From: Chitinophagaceae bacterium
Lineage (GTDB): Bacteria; Bacteroidota; Bacteroidia; Chitinophagales; Chitinophagaceae
Direction of reading: 5' to 3'
DNA: 64,000 bases
NCBI GenBank assembly: GCA_003168265.1
Contig: PMSV01000021.1
Span: 124,001 to 188,000 of the forward strand
The position numbers and the translations under genes are program-made. Positions 17,651 to 26,250 of the stretch are shown piece by piece; position 1 is the stretch's first letter, and every line of letters starts with the position of its first letter. The notes beneath the pieces were generated by a model. It was not told the DNA's origin. It ran no database searches and was given only the letters and a program-made list of their open reading frames with translations.

Positions 17651-19301
17651 TCTTAAACTGTTTATAAATAGGCCTGGGGAATTTCATATTTAATAATGAC
17701 CTGAATACGGGGTTTTGAATAATATATTCGCCTTGCTTTAGTCTCGTCAACATAGATTTATACACAATAGGAATGTATTGGTAATCCGGCTTAGAAACTT
17801 CTATTGCATTTGTCCTTCCATACGCATGTGTAGCACAATTACCTTTAATTCGATCATGAATATCATTTTTGAATTGTTCCGCGGAAAATAGAATAATTCC
17901 CAAAGATCTTCCTCTTTCGGTTATGTCAAGCAATTGCTTTAGAATGGGCGAACTCTTAGGTACTTCCTTTGATGCATATTTGTTTAGTTCGTCAATAAAA
18001 ATTATAATCTTTGAAGGAATATCGCTTTCACTTCTGTTTTCAATCTGCCCTAACTTCAAATCATAAATCGCTCGCATTACATCTCCGAAGACAAACCCCT
18101 GAGTTTCCTCATCAAGCTTAGCGATATCCACAACACATACGTCATTTTTTTGGATGCTTTTTAAAGCCTCAGACAGTCTCGTTTCTTTTTTGTTTTTAGC
18201 AATACTATTTTGAAATATTGTTGTCTTTTCGATAGTCTTTCGGAACAAGCGATAAAATTTGCGCCAGCTCAAAACTGTAATCTCTTTTTCTCTGCTGCTG
18301 TTTCCGGATTTAGTGTGTTCATATACCTGTTTTAACAAATCATCCCAATTCGTAATCCCATTAAATCCCCCTTGCCCCGTCACTATGTGATTAACTATTG
18401 ATTCCATTGTCTGATTCGGGTCATCTATATTTGAGAACAATAAATCAATGTTTTCCTTATCGTCTTCAAATATATATTTATATGAGAAAGCTTTATTAAG
18501 TTTCATTTGACTATCGATATCATTTCTTCGTCCATAGGTAGAAGAAACTACATCTTTTGAAAATGGATAGTAATATTTAACATGATGGAAAGGAGTAGTT
18601 TCCAACCCAAGCAATTTGTAAATCTTTTTGTCCTCCTTACCAAGTTCATCATTTGCTTCATCTATTGCTAAAAGATCTCTGCCTTTTACATTCATAATAA
18701 CAAAAGCAACTGATTCTTCATTATCGCCCGATATATATTTTTCCTGAATGGCCTTAAGCAAAAACATCGCGTAGGAAGTTTTTGAGGCTAATCCAGAAAT
18801 GCCTGAAATATTCAAGTGCGCCCCCTCAGGGCCAATTAAAAATTGAGCGTTAAAATGGACGGGAATAGTTATATTATCTGGCGTTTCATACATTTCAATG
18901 TAGCCACAAGGAAGAGGATTCTTAATATCTTTAAGACCCAATGCTTCAAGAACGTCTTCTTCTGAAGCCAGACTAACAGCATAGCCATCTAAGACAGGTG
19001 TATAAATTCCGGAAGAATTCCCAATGACTCGAGCTCGCACGTAGTTCATCCCAATGCGCAATGTATTTTGTTGATAATTCACATCCCCAAAATCGTTTGA
19101 AATAAATCCGGCTAGGAAACTTGCATTATCGGTTATGTGGGAGATTTCTTCAACTACGCCAAACGTAATCGAGTTTTTGATGTGATTGACTTTTATTACG
19201 TCGAATGGTTTTATAATAAGTTCTTTGTCTGTCCAGAAAAAAAATTCATCGACTGTTGTCGGAACTTTTTCCGTAGCAATTATTTTTCCAATTTGTTTCA
19301 T
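17643..19301 (-). CDS. HerA-like hexameric ATPase
   Basis: A 552-residue FtsK/HerA-family motor. The first ~110 residues fit a HAS-barrel domain. The P-loop reads SGISGLASKTS (~166-176), with one residue more between the Gly and Lys than in the standard GxxGSGKS, a variant that may be typical of a bacterial HerA subgroup. Walker B is KIIIFIDELNKYA (~431-443; Asp437, Glu438) and a probable arginine finger lies in ERGRSLGI (~462-469). HerA motors in archaea thread DNA to NurA for end resection; in bacteria HerA partners SIR2 or DUF4297 nucleases in phage defence. The start directly abuts the stop of the NurA-like gene upstream. Confidence 0.85.
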   Translation of the reverse strand: MKQIGKIIATEKVPTTVDEFFFWTDKELIIKPFDVIKVNHIKNSITFGVVEEISHITDNASFLAGFISNDFGDVNYQQNTLRIGMNYVRARVIGNSSGIYTPVLDGYAVSLASEEDVLEALGLKDIKNPLPCGYIEMYETPDNITIPVHFNAQFLIGPEGAHLNISGISGLASKTSYAMFLLKAIQEKYISGDNEESVAFVIMNVKGRDLLAIDEANDELGKEDKKIYKLLGLETTPFHHVKYYYPFSKDVVSSTYGRRNDIDSQMKLNKAFSYKYIFEDDKENIDLLFSNIDDPNQTMESIVNHIVTGQGGFNGITNWDDLLKQVYEHTKSGNSSREKEITVLSWRKFYRLFRKTIEKTTIFQNSIAKNKKETRLSEALKSIQKNDVCVVDIAKLDEETQGFVFGDVMRAIYDLKLGQIENRSESDIPSKIIIFIDELNKYASKEVPKSSPILKQLLDITERGRSLGIILFSAEQFKNDIHDRIKGNCATHAYGRTNAIEVSKPDYQYIPIVYKSMLTRLKQGEYIIQNPVFRSLLNMKFPRPIYKQFKNG

Positions 19302-20495
19302 TCAAAATAGATTGAGAAAATGAAGATCACTTAAATATTGGCTCTTAATGAATTGTTCTGTCATGTACACAGGGTATAAATGATTTGCCCACCGTTTATC
19401 GTTTCCATAACAGACCGGGTTTCTTTCATTAATAATATTTGACGTAATAACATCAACTAGTGCGCTGTCCAAGCCTTCTTCATTCTCTACATCAGTTATT
19501 AAAATTTTTTCGATTTTGACCACACCCGCAAATGGGCTTTCGGTTCTTTTTTTATCTCGAATTCTAACATACCAAATACTAAATTTATAGTTACCGAAGT
19601 AAGACTGTTTTTCTATGCTGTGCTGAAACATGTAGGCAGGAGTCCGATGGTATAGTCCTAGATTCGCTATTACTGATGCATTACTTTTATTGTTTTTATC
19701 TCGAAATAATTCTGGGTTAAAAGATTTGGATACACCGATTACGCGCCTGTAGTTATTCTTAATTTTTGTCAATTCCTTATGTTCACCAGTTTGCATTGGT
19801 TTATATTGCAACGAGCCGTCCTTTAATAAGTAATTGTCTTCATTAAGAAGATTCTTAGCAGTGAGTATAGACACAATTTTTTTTTCGCAGTCGATCATCT
19901 CATCTTGAATAGATGCGATTCCGAAATGCTCGTATTTTCGATTCTCTGTATCTTCTACTGTATTTAACTTTTTTGAAGAATATGATAATATTTTCGAAAA
20001 TTTGACTCCCGTCTTTTTTATTCTGTCTGCGCTATTGACTTTAGTCGTAAGATTGTTGAAAAAAAGGTTACTGTTTTTGGTTTCGCCATTTGCTTCTGAT
20101 GGCAAAGAAATGACAAGGTTATTTTCACGCTCTTTACATTTAAATTTTCCCTGCGATTGTCTTTCACAACATGCAACACCGATCTGACCGGCCATGATTG
20201 GAAATATTCGCCTGTTTAACTCAATATCATCAACCTTATATGTTCTTCTCGAGCCGTCCAGAAAAAAACTAAACAATGGTTTATCTTTAGAAACCCTATT
20301 CGCAAAGTTTTTCAGGTCTTTGCTTTTATTTAATGAAGTGTCTGTCTCGCCATAGCTATCCTTCATTAATGATAAGTTCTGGTTCTCCTCATACGCGATT
20401 GTAGGAATTGTCAATTCTGTATCCGCGCAAAACTTATATGATTTATAGCATTTGCCATTGGTGGCCTCTTCAAGTAAGGATAAAATATTTCCCAT
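19302..20495 (-). CDS. NurA-like nuclease
   Basis: A 397-residue protein, first in the operon. It shows the spaced motifs of the NurA family: FSFFLDGSRRTYKV (Asp80), YLLKDGSLQY (Asp226) and RVIGVSKSF (Lys257), plus the C-terminal YPVYMTEQFIKSQYLS, which resembles the terminal PYP...H/E..A helix of NurA. In NurA the aspartates bind catalytic Mn. Sequence similarity is motif-level, so the call is family-like. Immediate adjacency to the HerA-like gene strongly supports it, because NurA and HerA form one resection machine. Two Cys pairs (CC near 109, and C near 120) are extra. ATG at 20493-20495 begins MGNILSLLEE and no better upstream start is seen. Confidence 0.7.
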   Translation of the reverse strand: MGNILSLLEEATNGKCYKSYKFCADTELTIPTIAYEENQNLSLMKDSYGETDTSLNKSKDLKNFANRVSKDKPLFSFFLDGSRRTYKVDDIELNRRIFPIMAGQIGVACCERQSQGKFKCKERENNLVISLPSEANGETKNSNLFFNNLTTKVNSADRIKKTGVKFSKILSYSSKKLNTVEDTENRKYEHFGIASIQDEMIDCEKKIVSILTAKNLLNEDNYLLKDGSLQYKPMQTGEHKELTKIKNNYRRVIGVSKSFNPELFRDKNNKSNASVIANLGLYHRTPAYMFQHSIEKQSYFGNYKFSIWYVRIRDKKRTESPFAGVVKIEKILITDVENEEGLDSALVDVITSNIINERNPVCYGNDKRWANHLYPVYMTEQFIKSQYLSDLHFLNLF

Positions 20496-20816
20496 TTAAG
20501 ATTTTTAACTTACTGCAATTTAGAACTGAAAGCCGATTTCAATTTTATCTTGATTTTTAGCAGATCAAAGTATTATTTGGTAGAAACAGATTTGGAATTA
20601 TTGTCGAATTTTATTTTGATCATTTTGATCATAAGCGCACTGGACGGCAACGATTTAAATTTGTGAAAATTACACTAATTCTAAGTCAAAATTGAATATT
20701 TTTTTCAAGACTAAGTGCAAATCCTATTTGAGGTTTCTATCCGGCAAAATACTTCGTTCAGCTCGGTAGGAAAAAAGTTGTTGTTAATTAACCTTGGTTC
20801 CCTTTTAGGCAACCTT
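20496..20816 (-). promoter_or_regulatory. Promoter region of the six-gene operon
   Basis: About 320 AT-rich bases upstream of the NurA-like gene. On the minus strand TAATACTTTG (20566-20575) approximates the Bacteroidota -7 element, though its spacing is one base short of TAnnTTTG. A TTTTGATCATTTTGATCAT direct repeat lies near 20612-20630 and contains two GATCA half-sites that could bind a regulator. No gene is seen here. Confidence 0.3.
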
Positions 20817-21551
20817 TTAATTTGCAGCACCGCAATCATTGGCTTTATTCCACGCCCAGGAGATTTTATTTTTTAGTTCGTCTGTGAATGTATGGGTGGC
20901 GACTGCCTGTTGTTCGAGGTGGTTGAGGTATTCCCGGAGGAGGTTTGTTTCGCGCCAGCGGGTGGCCTGGCGGAGGAGGTCTTTGAAGTCCTGTTCTTCC
21001 TTTTCTTTCCGTTCGCGGGCTTCGCGGATGATGCGTTCTTTTTCGCGTTGTTGTGCCCAGTATATTTCTCTTTCTTCCCTTTGTTTTTTTAGCCGGGCAC
21101 CTTCAATTTCCAGGCTCGCCATGATGTTTGACAGTTGTTCTTCGATAGACTGTTTCCCGTCCCGCCATTCCTTCCCCCTATAATTTCTTTTCATCCAGAA
21201 AAATAAGGTACCGTTTCCCTGGGGTTCGCTGCTCTCCCAACTGCCGTGTTTGACCATTACTCTTTTCAGCTTTTCGAGGAAATAGATCCTGATTTCTTCA
21301 CCGTTTATGACCACCAGTGTATTGTCATTGCTGATCTCCACAGTATGCCCTCTTGCATGAAGGGCCTTGATCAGCGTATCCATAAACTTCAGCGCACGTG
21401 GCATGAGTTCTTTCGCCACCCGAATATCCAGTCCCCGCAAATGAATCACATCCATATACCGGCTGTACCTGGTATTATTTCCCTCAAAAGATCTCTTTGC
21501 CGCTTCGATCAGTTTGTCCGGGCTTGAAAGTCGCGCGGGAGCTCGAAAGGC
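20817..21551 (-). pseudogene. 5'-truncated conserved hypothetical gene
   Basis: The frame is open from just after a stop at 21552-21554, without a good start; the first ATG (21455) is 32 codons in. The upstream codons still read as protein (ARLSSPDKLIEAAKRSFEG...), which shows that the conserved region begins before the ATG. The fragment resembles, from memory, the C-terminal half of a family of proteins whose N-terminal ~200 residues carry a DNA-binding-like domain, followed by LDIRVAKELMPRALKFMDTL and IEEQLSNI regions. A Glu/Arg-rich coiled coil spans ~residues 125-165 of the ATG version. It is probably a remnant, although the ATG-initiated 212-residue product could still be made. No function is known. 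Confidence 0.55.
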
Positions 21552-21609
21552 TCACAAAATCACCTTAACGGAATTTGAAAGTGATTTTCAAACATTACAA
21601 CTTGGGTTA

Positions 21610-22089
21610 TTACATAACCCCTTCATCGGCGAAAGAATAGTATCCTTCAGGTGAAATTATCAGATGATCCAGGACATTTATTTCAAGGAGTTTACCGCCC
21701 TGCTTGATTTTCTGGGTAAGTTCTTGATCGGCTAAACTGGGTTTGAGGTTGCACGACGGATGATTGTGGCAAATTATTATATTGCTGGAATTCCCCTTAA
21801 TCGCTGCCATGAAAATCAGCTTTGGATCAGCAATCGTCCCCGAGACTCCACCTGAAGACACTTCAAATATCCCCAGTACTTTATTTCCCCTGTTTAGCAA
21901 GAGGACTTTGAACTGTTCCTGCAGTTCAATTTTATTTTTATCCCAGGACCGAAGCAATAGCTCATAAACATCTTTTGAACTGGTAAGTATCGGGCGAAGC
22001 GATGCTTTTACTTTTGACCGGTAAACAAGTTCCACTTCCGAGATCTGATTCCATTCCTGGTGATTCACTAAATTTTCCATAACATTCAT
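21610..22089 (-). CDS. radC: RadC/JAB-domain protein
   Basis: A 159-residue MPN/JAB metalloprotein. The signature IICHNHPSCNLKPSLAD (~residues 102-118) gives the HxH...D zinc-ligand set, and the family block LDHLIISPEGYYSFADEG closes the protein. It is shorter than chromosomal RadC (~220), lacking the helix-hairpin-helix N-terminus, like the many RadC copies carried by Bacteroidota mobile elements. Despite the name, a repair role is not established; the fold is that of a metalloprotease-like or nuclease-like hydrolase. It is the last intact gene before the right-hand copy of the structured repeat, which supports it belonging to the accessory element. Confidence 0.88.
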   Translation of the reverse strand: MNVMENLVNHQEWNQISEVELVYRSKVKASLRPILTSSKDVYELLLRSWDKNKIELQEQFKVLLLNRGNKVLGIFEVSSGGVSGTIADPKLIFMAAIKGNSSNIIICHNHPSCNLKPSLADQELTQKIKQGGKLLEINVLDHLIISPEGYYSFADEGVM

Positions 22090-22130
22090 TTTAAAAGTTT
22101 AAAAATTAATTATGGAACCATCTCAGGCGG

Positions 22131-22141
22131 GGGGCAATCAA
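22131..22141. repeat. Right copy of GGGGCAATCAA
   Basis: An exact 11-bp match, in direct orientation, to 6980-6990 near tRNA-Phe. It immediately precedes structured repeat B. If both are element ends, the segment between them is about 15.1 kb. A chance match is possible. Confidence 0.3.
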
Positions 22142-22211
22142 GTCCAAGAAGCAACGGAATAAATGATGGCCTTGTGCGGCGGCCGCGTGTTTATGCCGGA
22201 ATTTCTTGGAC
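22142..22211. repeat. Structured repeat, copy B
   Basis: GTCCAAGAA (22142-22150) pairs perfectly with TTCTTGGAC (22203-22211) around a 52-nt interior. Conserved blocks shared with copy A are CGGAATAAA, GTGTTTATGCCG and a preceding GGCAAT. The stem sequence differs from copy A on both arms in compensatory fashion. The interior also holds a GC-rich GCGGCGGCCGCG palindrome-like core not present in A. Confidence 0.6.
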
Positions 22212-22602
22212 GCTTCAGCAGCACCGCGCCTAACTTTGTGCAGGAATTAATGAAAAAACTTTTAATAATTAATTCTCAAAAAAACAGTGTCTGGAAAAGA
22301 CAACAAACCCGAAAGCAGGTGATATCACCTAGTGTACGTTTTGAAAATAGGTATTGTGTAAAGTAAAATAAGAACGACAAAAAGCTCTGAAATAACTGTT
22401 GAAACTTTAGCATGTCTCTCCGGGTTTCGGAAGTTTTTCTATCACAGCACCCCAACAATCTGATGTATCACTAACTAGTTTCAGTAACTGAAGATGGGAA
22501 ACAAACTGGGGCACTCCTTACCCTATACAAGAGAAAATGATCAGCGTCTGATTAAAAAATGAATATGGAAGTCAATGGCTTATCGTTTGCTACTGATCGT
22601 TC
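22212..22602. other. Intergenic region with a 14-bp palindrome
   Basis: About 390 bp without a gene. It contains the perfect palindrome AGGTGATATCACCT at 22317-22330, a possible operator. It is the likely transition from accessory DNA back to ordinary chromosome, and the promoter region of the amidohydrolase. Confidence 0.35.
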
Positions 22603-24036
22603 ATGACAGCTGCAAAAACAACATGGTATTGGTCTGCTTTATTTTTTATTTTGCTGGTCCAGGCTTCTCCTGCTATGGCACAATTTAGTGAGTCAGTGAA
22701 AAAATTCATTATTATTCAGTCGGATACGCTGGCATTGACCCATGCAAAAATTATTGATGGCGCGGGCGGTCCGTCAAAATCGGATCAAACCCTGGTCATT
22801 ATGAAGGGCATCTTTGTGTCCATGGGCAATTCAGCAAATAACAAGGTTCCTGTAAATGCAAAAGTCATTGACTGCACGGGTAAAACGATTATTCCGGGAA
22901 TGATCATGATGCATGAGCACCTGTTTTATGCAGAGTCAGCCGGGGATTATTATATCGGGCAGGAAATGCCGATATCGTTTCCGCAATTGTACTTTGCCGG
23001 TGGGGTAACCACGATGCGAACTGCCGGCAGCCTTGAACCGCAAACAGACCTGAATTTGAAGGATTGGATAAAGCGGGGAGAAATGGTCGGGCCTGATATG
23101 GATGTAACCGGTCCTTATATTGAAAGAGAGGGGTTTCCGGTACCTGAAATGCTCCATATCCACAGCCCGGAGGAAGCAGCGGGCATCGTTAATTACTGGG
23201 CAGGGTTCGGCTGTACGTCTTTTAAAGTATACATGAACATCACCCGGGCTGATCTTGCGGCTGCGGTGCAGGCGGCGCATCAAAGAGGGCTGAAAGTTAC
23301 CGGTCATCTCTGCTCAGTAACCTACAAGGAAGCTGCCGAAGCCGGGATCGACAATTTGGAACACGGCTTTATGGAGTCCAGTGATTTTGATACCACGAAG
23401 AAAAAGGATATTTGTTCTGAGAATTTATTCAATTCCTTAAAAGCGCTGGATGTCAATAGTAAGGCCATGGAAGCCTTGATGCGGTTTTTAATTGATAAAA
23501 AAGTAGTGTTGACCTCAACCTTAACCGTATTCGAACCCAATACCGGCCAGGAAGCAATACCCGGCGGCGGAGGGGATGCACTGCTGCCGCAGGTAAGAGA
23601 AGAGGTTGAAAAAGGATATCGTGATGGGGTGAACCATGATCCCGGTAAGACCAGCCTTTTTAAAAAAGAAATGGCCTGGGAAAGAAAGTTTGTGGCGCTT
23701 GGCGGTACCCTAATGGCAGGAACAGACCCGACCGATGATGGAAGAGTTGTCCCCGGTTATGCAGACCGGCATGCATTGGAGCTATTAACGGAAGCAGGTT
23801 TTAGTTTTCCGGAAGCAGTCAAAATTTGTTCCCTGAATGCGGCGGTATATCTGGGCATTGAGAAAACAACAGGGACTATTGTGGTTGGTAAAAAAGCGGA
23901 TCTGGTGCTGATAGGGGGCGACCCGGAAACCCATATTTCCGATGTCCGCAATACAGAGATCGTATTTAAAAATGGAGTTGGATTTGATTCAAAAAAGATA
24001 TTCGAATCGCTGAAGGGTACAGTCGGGCGTTATTAA
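22603..24036 (+). CDS. Secreted amidohydrolase (imidazolonepropionase-like)
   Basis: A 477-residue protein with a signal peptide (ALFFILLVQASPAMAQ, ~residues 12-27), so it acts in the periplasm or outside. The metal-dependent hydrolase fold is shown by GMIMMHEHL (~residues 98-106; HxH-type ligands), the KVY segment near 200 with a likely carboxylated Lys, GHLCS (~232), NLEHGF (~249) and GTDPTDDGR (~373; final Asp). The composite C-terminal beta-sandwich resumes at GTIVVGKKADLVLIGGDP. Homologues hydrolyse amide bonds in dipeptides, hydantoins or similar; the substrate is not predictable. It converges with the downstream gene, with stops 3 bp apart. Confidence 0.88.
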   Translation: MTAAKTTWYWSALFFILLVQASPAMAQFSESVKKFIIIQSDTLALTHAKIIDGAGGPSKSDQTLVIMKGIFVSMGNSANNKVPVNAKVIDCTGKTIIPGMIMMHEHLFYAESAGDYYIGQEMPISFPQLYFAGGVTTMRTAGSLEPQTDLNLKDWIKRGEMVGPDMDVTGPYIEREGFPVPEMLHIHSPEEAAGIVNYWAGFGCTSFKVYMNITRADLAAAVQAAHQRGLKVTGHLCSVTYKEAAEAGIDNLEHGFMESSDFDTTKKKDICSENLFNSLKALDVNSKAMEALMRFLIDKKVVLTSTLTVFEPNTGQEAIPGGGGDALLPQVREEVEKGYRDGVNHDPGKTSLFKKEMAWERKFVALGGTLMAGTDPTDDGRVVPGYADRHALELLTEAGFSFPEAVKICSLNAAVYLGIEKTTGTIVVGKKADLVLIGGDPETHISDVRNTEIVFKNGVGFDSKKIFESLKGTVGRY

Positions 24037-24039
24037 ATT

Positions 24040-24534
24040 TTATTTATTTCCCGTGTGTAAGCTGATTACGCGGGTTATTTGCCATTTGTCATGGCTGTGC
24101 CGCCAGATGATGATAAACTTGTCAGGTCTCGACAACTTATTGTTTTCAGCATGATTGATGAAGCGGTGGAGACCGATTTCCACGGCGCCAAAATCAGGTA
24201 TATTGTAAACCTCTATGCTTCCCTTTATCAGGACACGGGTCACCTTGCCGCAAATATTTTCCTTGATCGCGGCTAAAAGGTCCTTTTTTGAGGTTTGCAG
24301 GCCGCTCCCGTCGTGGTAAAACTCTATGCTGTCGGCATAAATAGCTGCTTGTTTATCCATATCGCAAGCATTATAGGCACTAAAATAAACACTATCCATT
24401 TGCACAATCGTATTGTACAATTCCTGCGACTGCGGTTTATATACATAGCCATCCTGACTCTGAGCGAAAACCCTTAATCCGGTAAACAGACCAATAATTA
24501 GCAACAGGATTGATAGTGATATATTCTTTTTCAT
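24040..24534 (-). CDS. Secreted DUF4440/NTF2-like protein
   Basis: A 164-residue protein with a clear signal peptide (LSILLLIIGLFTGLRVFAQ, ~7-25). The mature part has the NTF2-like cone pattern: an early helix (YNTIVQMDSVYFSAYNACD), an IEFYHDGSGL strand and C-terminal strands (KFIIIWRHSHDKWQITRVIS). DUF4440/SnoaL-like domains bind small molecules or catalyse simple isomerisation; no catalytic assignment is possible. It sits tail-to-tail with the amidohydrolase. Confidence 0.75.
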   Translation of the reverse strand: MKKNISLSILLLIIGLFTGLRVFAQSQDGYVYKPQSQELYNTIVQMDSVYFSAYNACDMDKQAAIYADSIEFYHDGSGLQTSKKDLLAAIKENICGKVTRVLIKGSIEVYNIPDFGAVEIGLHRFINHAENNKLSRPDKFIIIWRHSHDKWQITRVISLHTGNK

Positions 24535-24687
24535 GGTTTTTCTGATTTAAATGCCATTGTCATGCCAGTTAAGAAATAACTGAAAGTTTATTACTTCATA
24601 ATTTGGACATCTATATTTAGTAAAATCAATTATGCCCCCATTATTGCTTCTTAGAAATTTTTTAATTGTAAAATTTTAATATTTTTT

Positions 24688-24965
24688 TCATTCTTTTTCC
24701 AGACTTGCTATTACTGCCTTCCAGTTATAGCGGACAGCTGATCCGATCCTGATAACCGGGATTTCTTTCTTTCCCAGCGGATTATGGTTGGCTCAGTAAT
24801 GTCCAATCGTTCTGCCAGTTCTTTGCGATTAATGATTTCTTCCTTTGCCGGAACGAGTTGCATTTCATGCCTGTTCTGGTAAATCTTATCATAGAATTCA
24901 GCAACAGTTTCCTTCACTATCTGCCGCAACTGGTCTTCTGTAACTACAATTATTCTTTGCATCAT
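24688..24965 (-). pseudogene. Frameshifted HTH (excisionase/MerR-type) DNA-binding protein
   Basis: Read from ATG 24965 (MMQRIIVV), the protein has an N-terminal helix and an excisionase-like HTH (INRKELAERLDITEPTIIRW). After IIRW the frame runs into an unrelated tail and stops at 24711. In the other frame the expected family ending is intact: KKEIPVIRIGSAVRYNWKAV, then ...IASLEKE and a TGA at 24688-24690. One extra G in the GGG run at 24773-24775 would restore the gene as ...RWGKKEIPV.... The gene is therefore either broken by a 1-nt deletion or carries a sequencing error. Short proteins of this type act as regulators or recombination directionality factors. Confidence 0.7.
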
Positions 24966-24975
24966 GCGAGTATTG

Positions 24976-26235
24976 TCACTTAAAATAATTTTCAAGAGCA
25001 TTTATTGCTGATTGTAATCCGTCCTCACTGCTAATACGTTCTCCGATAATTGATGCGTTCTGCTTTATCTTAAATGTTTGTGTTGTGGCGATGGCATGCA
25101 ATAATTTTTTTTTTGTCAGTTTTTTAAATGGAAGGTGAATGCCTAAATTTTTATCCGCAATTATTTTCCCCCAGAGCGGCTGGTCGGCAAATATGGAAAC
25201 AATGACTGGTGGAATTTTTGCTTTTAGTGCGGCGGCGATTGTTCCTATGCCTCCGTGCGTGATAACCGTCTTACATTGCGGGAAAAGCCATTCATGGTCG
25301 ACGTATTTTATTACAAAAAGTCTTGAATGTGTGGGAAGATCCGGTAAGTCCGACCAGCCCATGCAAAAAATGAATCGGTGATTTGTGTTTGTTAGCATGT
25401 CAACCAGAATATCGGCGAACAATCCGGGGTTGGGGATGGGTATGCTGCCAAAGCCGATATAAATGGGAGCTTCTCCCTGTTTCAACCATTCGACTAAACC
25501 TTCTGGAGCCTGGTCAGTGACCTGGCTTTTTCTTTTGCCACCGGTTATCGTCAAAAAACCCGTTATGTCGATAGTCGCGTCCCAATCTTCCGGACGAGCG
25601 ATCAGCGAAGGGCTAATTGCATAGAGTTGGAGGATCTTTTGATCATCGATGTTTTTCAGAATAGATTGCATGAGCAGGGGTAAACCCAGGGACACCCGGT
25701 ATTGATTGATATCCTTTTTATTTATCCGCCAATAAATCGAGCGGACAAGCTTATAGGTAAAAAGATTGTACCAAGGTGCATTAAAAAAAGCAAATCCTGC
25801 GAAAGGAAATTCTTTTGTCGGAATCGCAGGGACGCTCAACTGGACAACCGCCCATTTCTTATCCAGTTTTTCTGCAATGGAATACACCCAGGCCATCGTG
25901 AGCGGACCGGCTATCAGCACGTCCGCATTAGCAGCGCCTTGCATCATATCCACGTTCACCTGCGATTGGATTTTCTGCATCATATTGCGCATCTGGCGCA
26001 AGTATGCGATCGCATTCCCGGATTTTAGTACTGCAACGAGTTCCGGTGAATGAACCATTGCTTCAATGTTACCGTAAAGCGGAAAGAATCCAACGCCGTA
26101 ACCTTCGACAAATTCCCTGAAATTCTCATTGGCGAGTAGGGTCACTTCGTGGCCTTTTTCCATTAAACCGAGTGCGAGCGCAATATAAGGCTGCACATCT
26201 CCTCTTGACCCATATGTTATGATTCCATAGTGCAT
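24976..26235 (-). CDS. GT1-family glycosyltransferase (MGT/UGT-like)
   Basis: A 419-residue GT-B enzyme. The N-terminus GIITYGSRGDVQPYIALALG is the acceptor-domain start seen in sterol 3-beta-glucosyltransferases and macrolide or flavonoid UGTs. The C-terminal donor-binding segment is THGGIGTIAAAL...PPVIVSIFADQPLWG (~residues 324-350; His and the D/Q pair that contact the sugar). The family transfers a sugar from a UDP-sugar to a lipid or small-molecule acceptor. The broken HTH gene lies 10 bp downstream and another HTH gene 15 bp upstream on the same strand, suggesting one transcription unit. The acceptor is unknown. Confidence 0.88.
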   Translation of the reverse strand: MHYGIITYGSRGDVQPYIALALGLMEKGHEVTLLANENFREFVEGYGVGFFPLYGNIEAMVHSPELVAVLKSGNAIAYLRQMRNMMQKIQSQVNVDMMQGAANADVLIAGPLTMAWVYSIAEKLDKKWAVVQLSVPAIPTKEFPFAGFAFFNAPWYNLFTYKLVRSIYWRINKKDINQYRVSLGLPLLMQSILKNIDDQKILQLYAISPSLIARPEDWDATIDITGFLTITGGKRKSQVTDQAPEGLVEWLKQGEAPIYIGFGSIPIPNPGLFADILVDMLTNTNHRFIFCMGWSDLPDLPTHSRLFVIKYVDHEWLFPQCKTVITHGGIGTIAAALKAKIPPVIVSIFADQPLWGKIIADKNLGIHLPFKKLTKKKLLHAIATTQTFKIKQNASIIGERISSEDGLQSAINALENYFK

Positions 26236-26250
26236 AATGATTACTTATAA

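Noticed and set aside
22163-22366. 67-codon plus-strand frame across repeat B
   Set aside because: Same reason: it covers the repeat and has no independent coding support.
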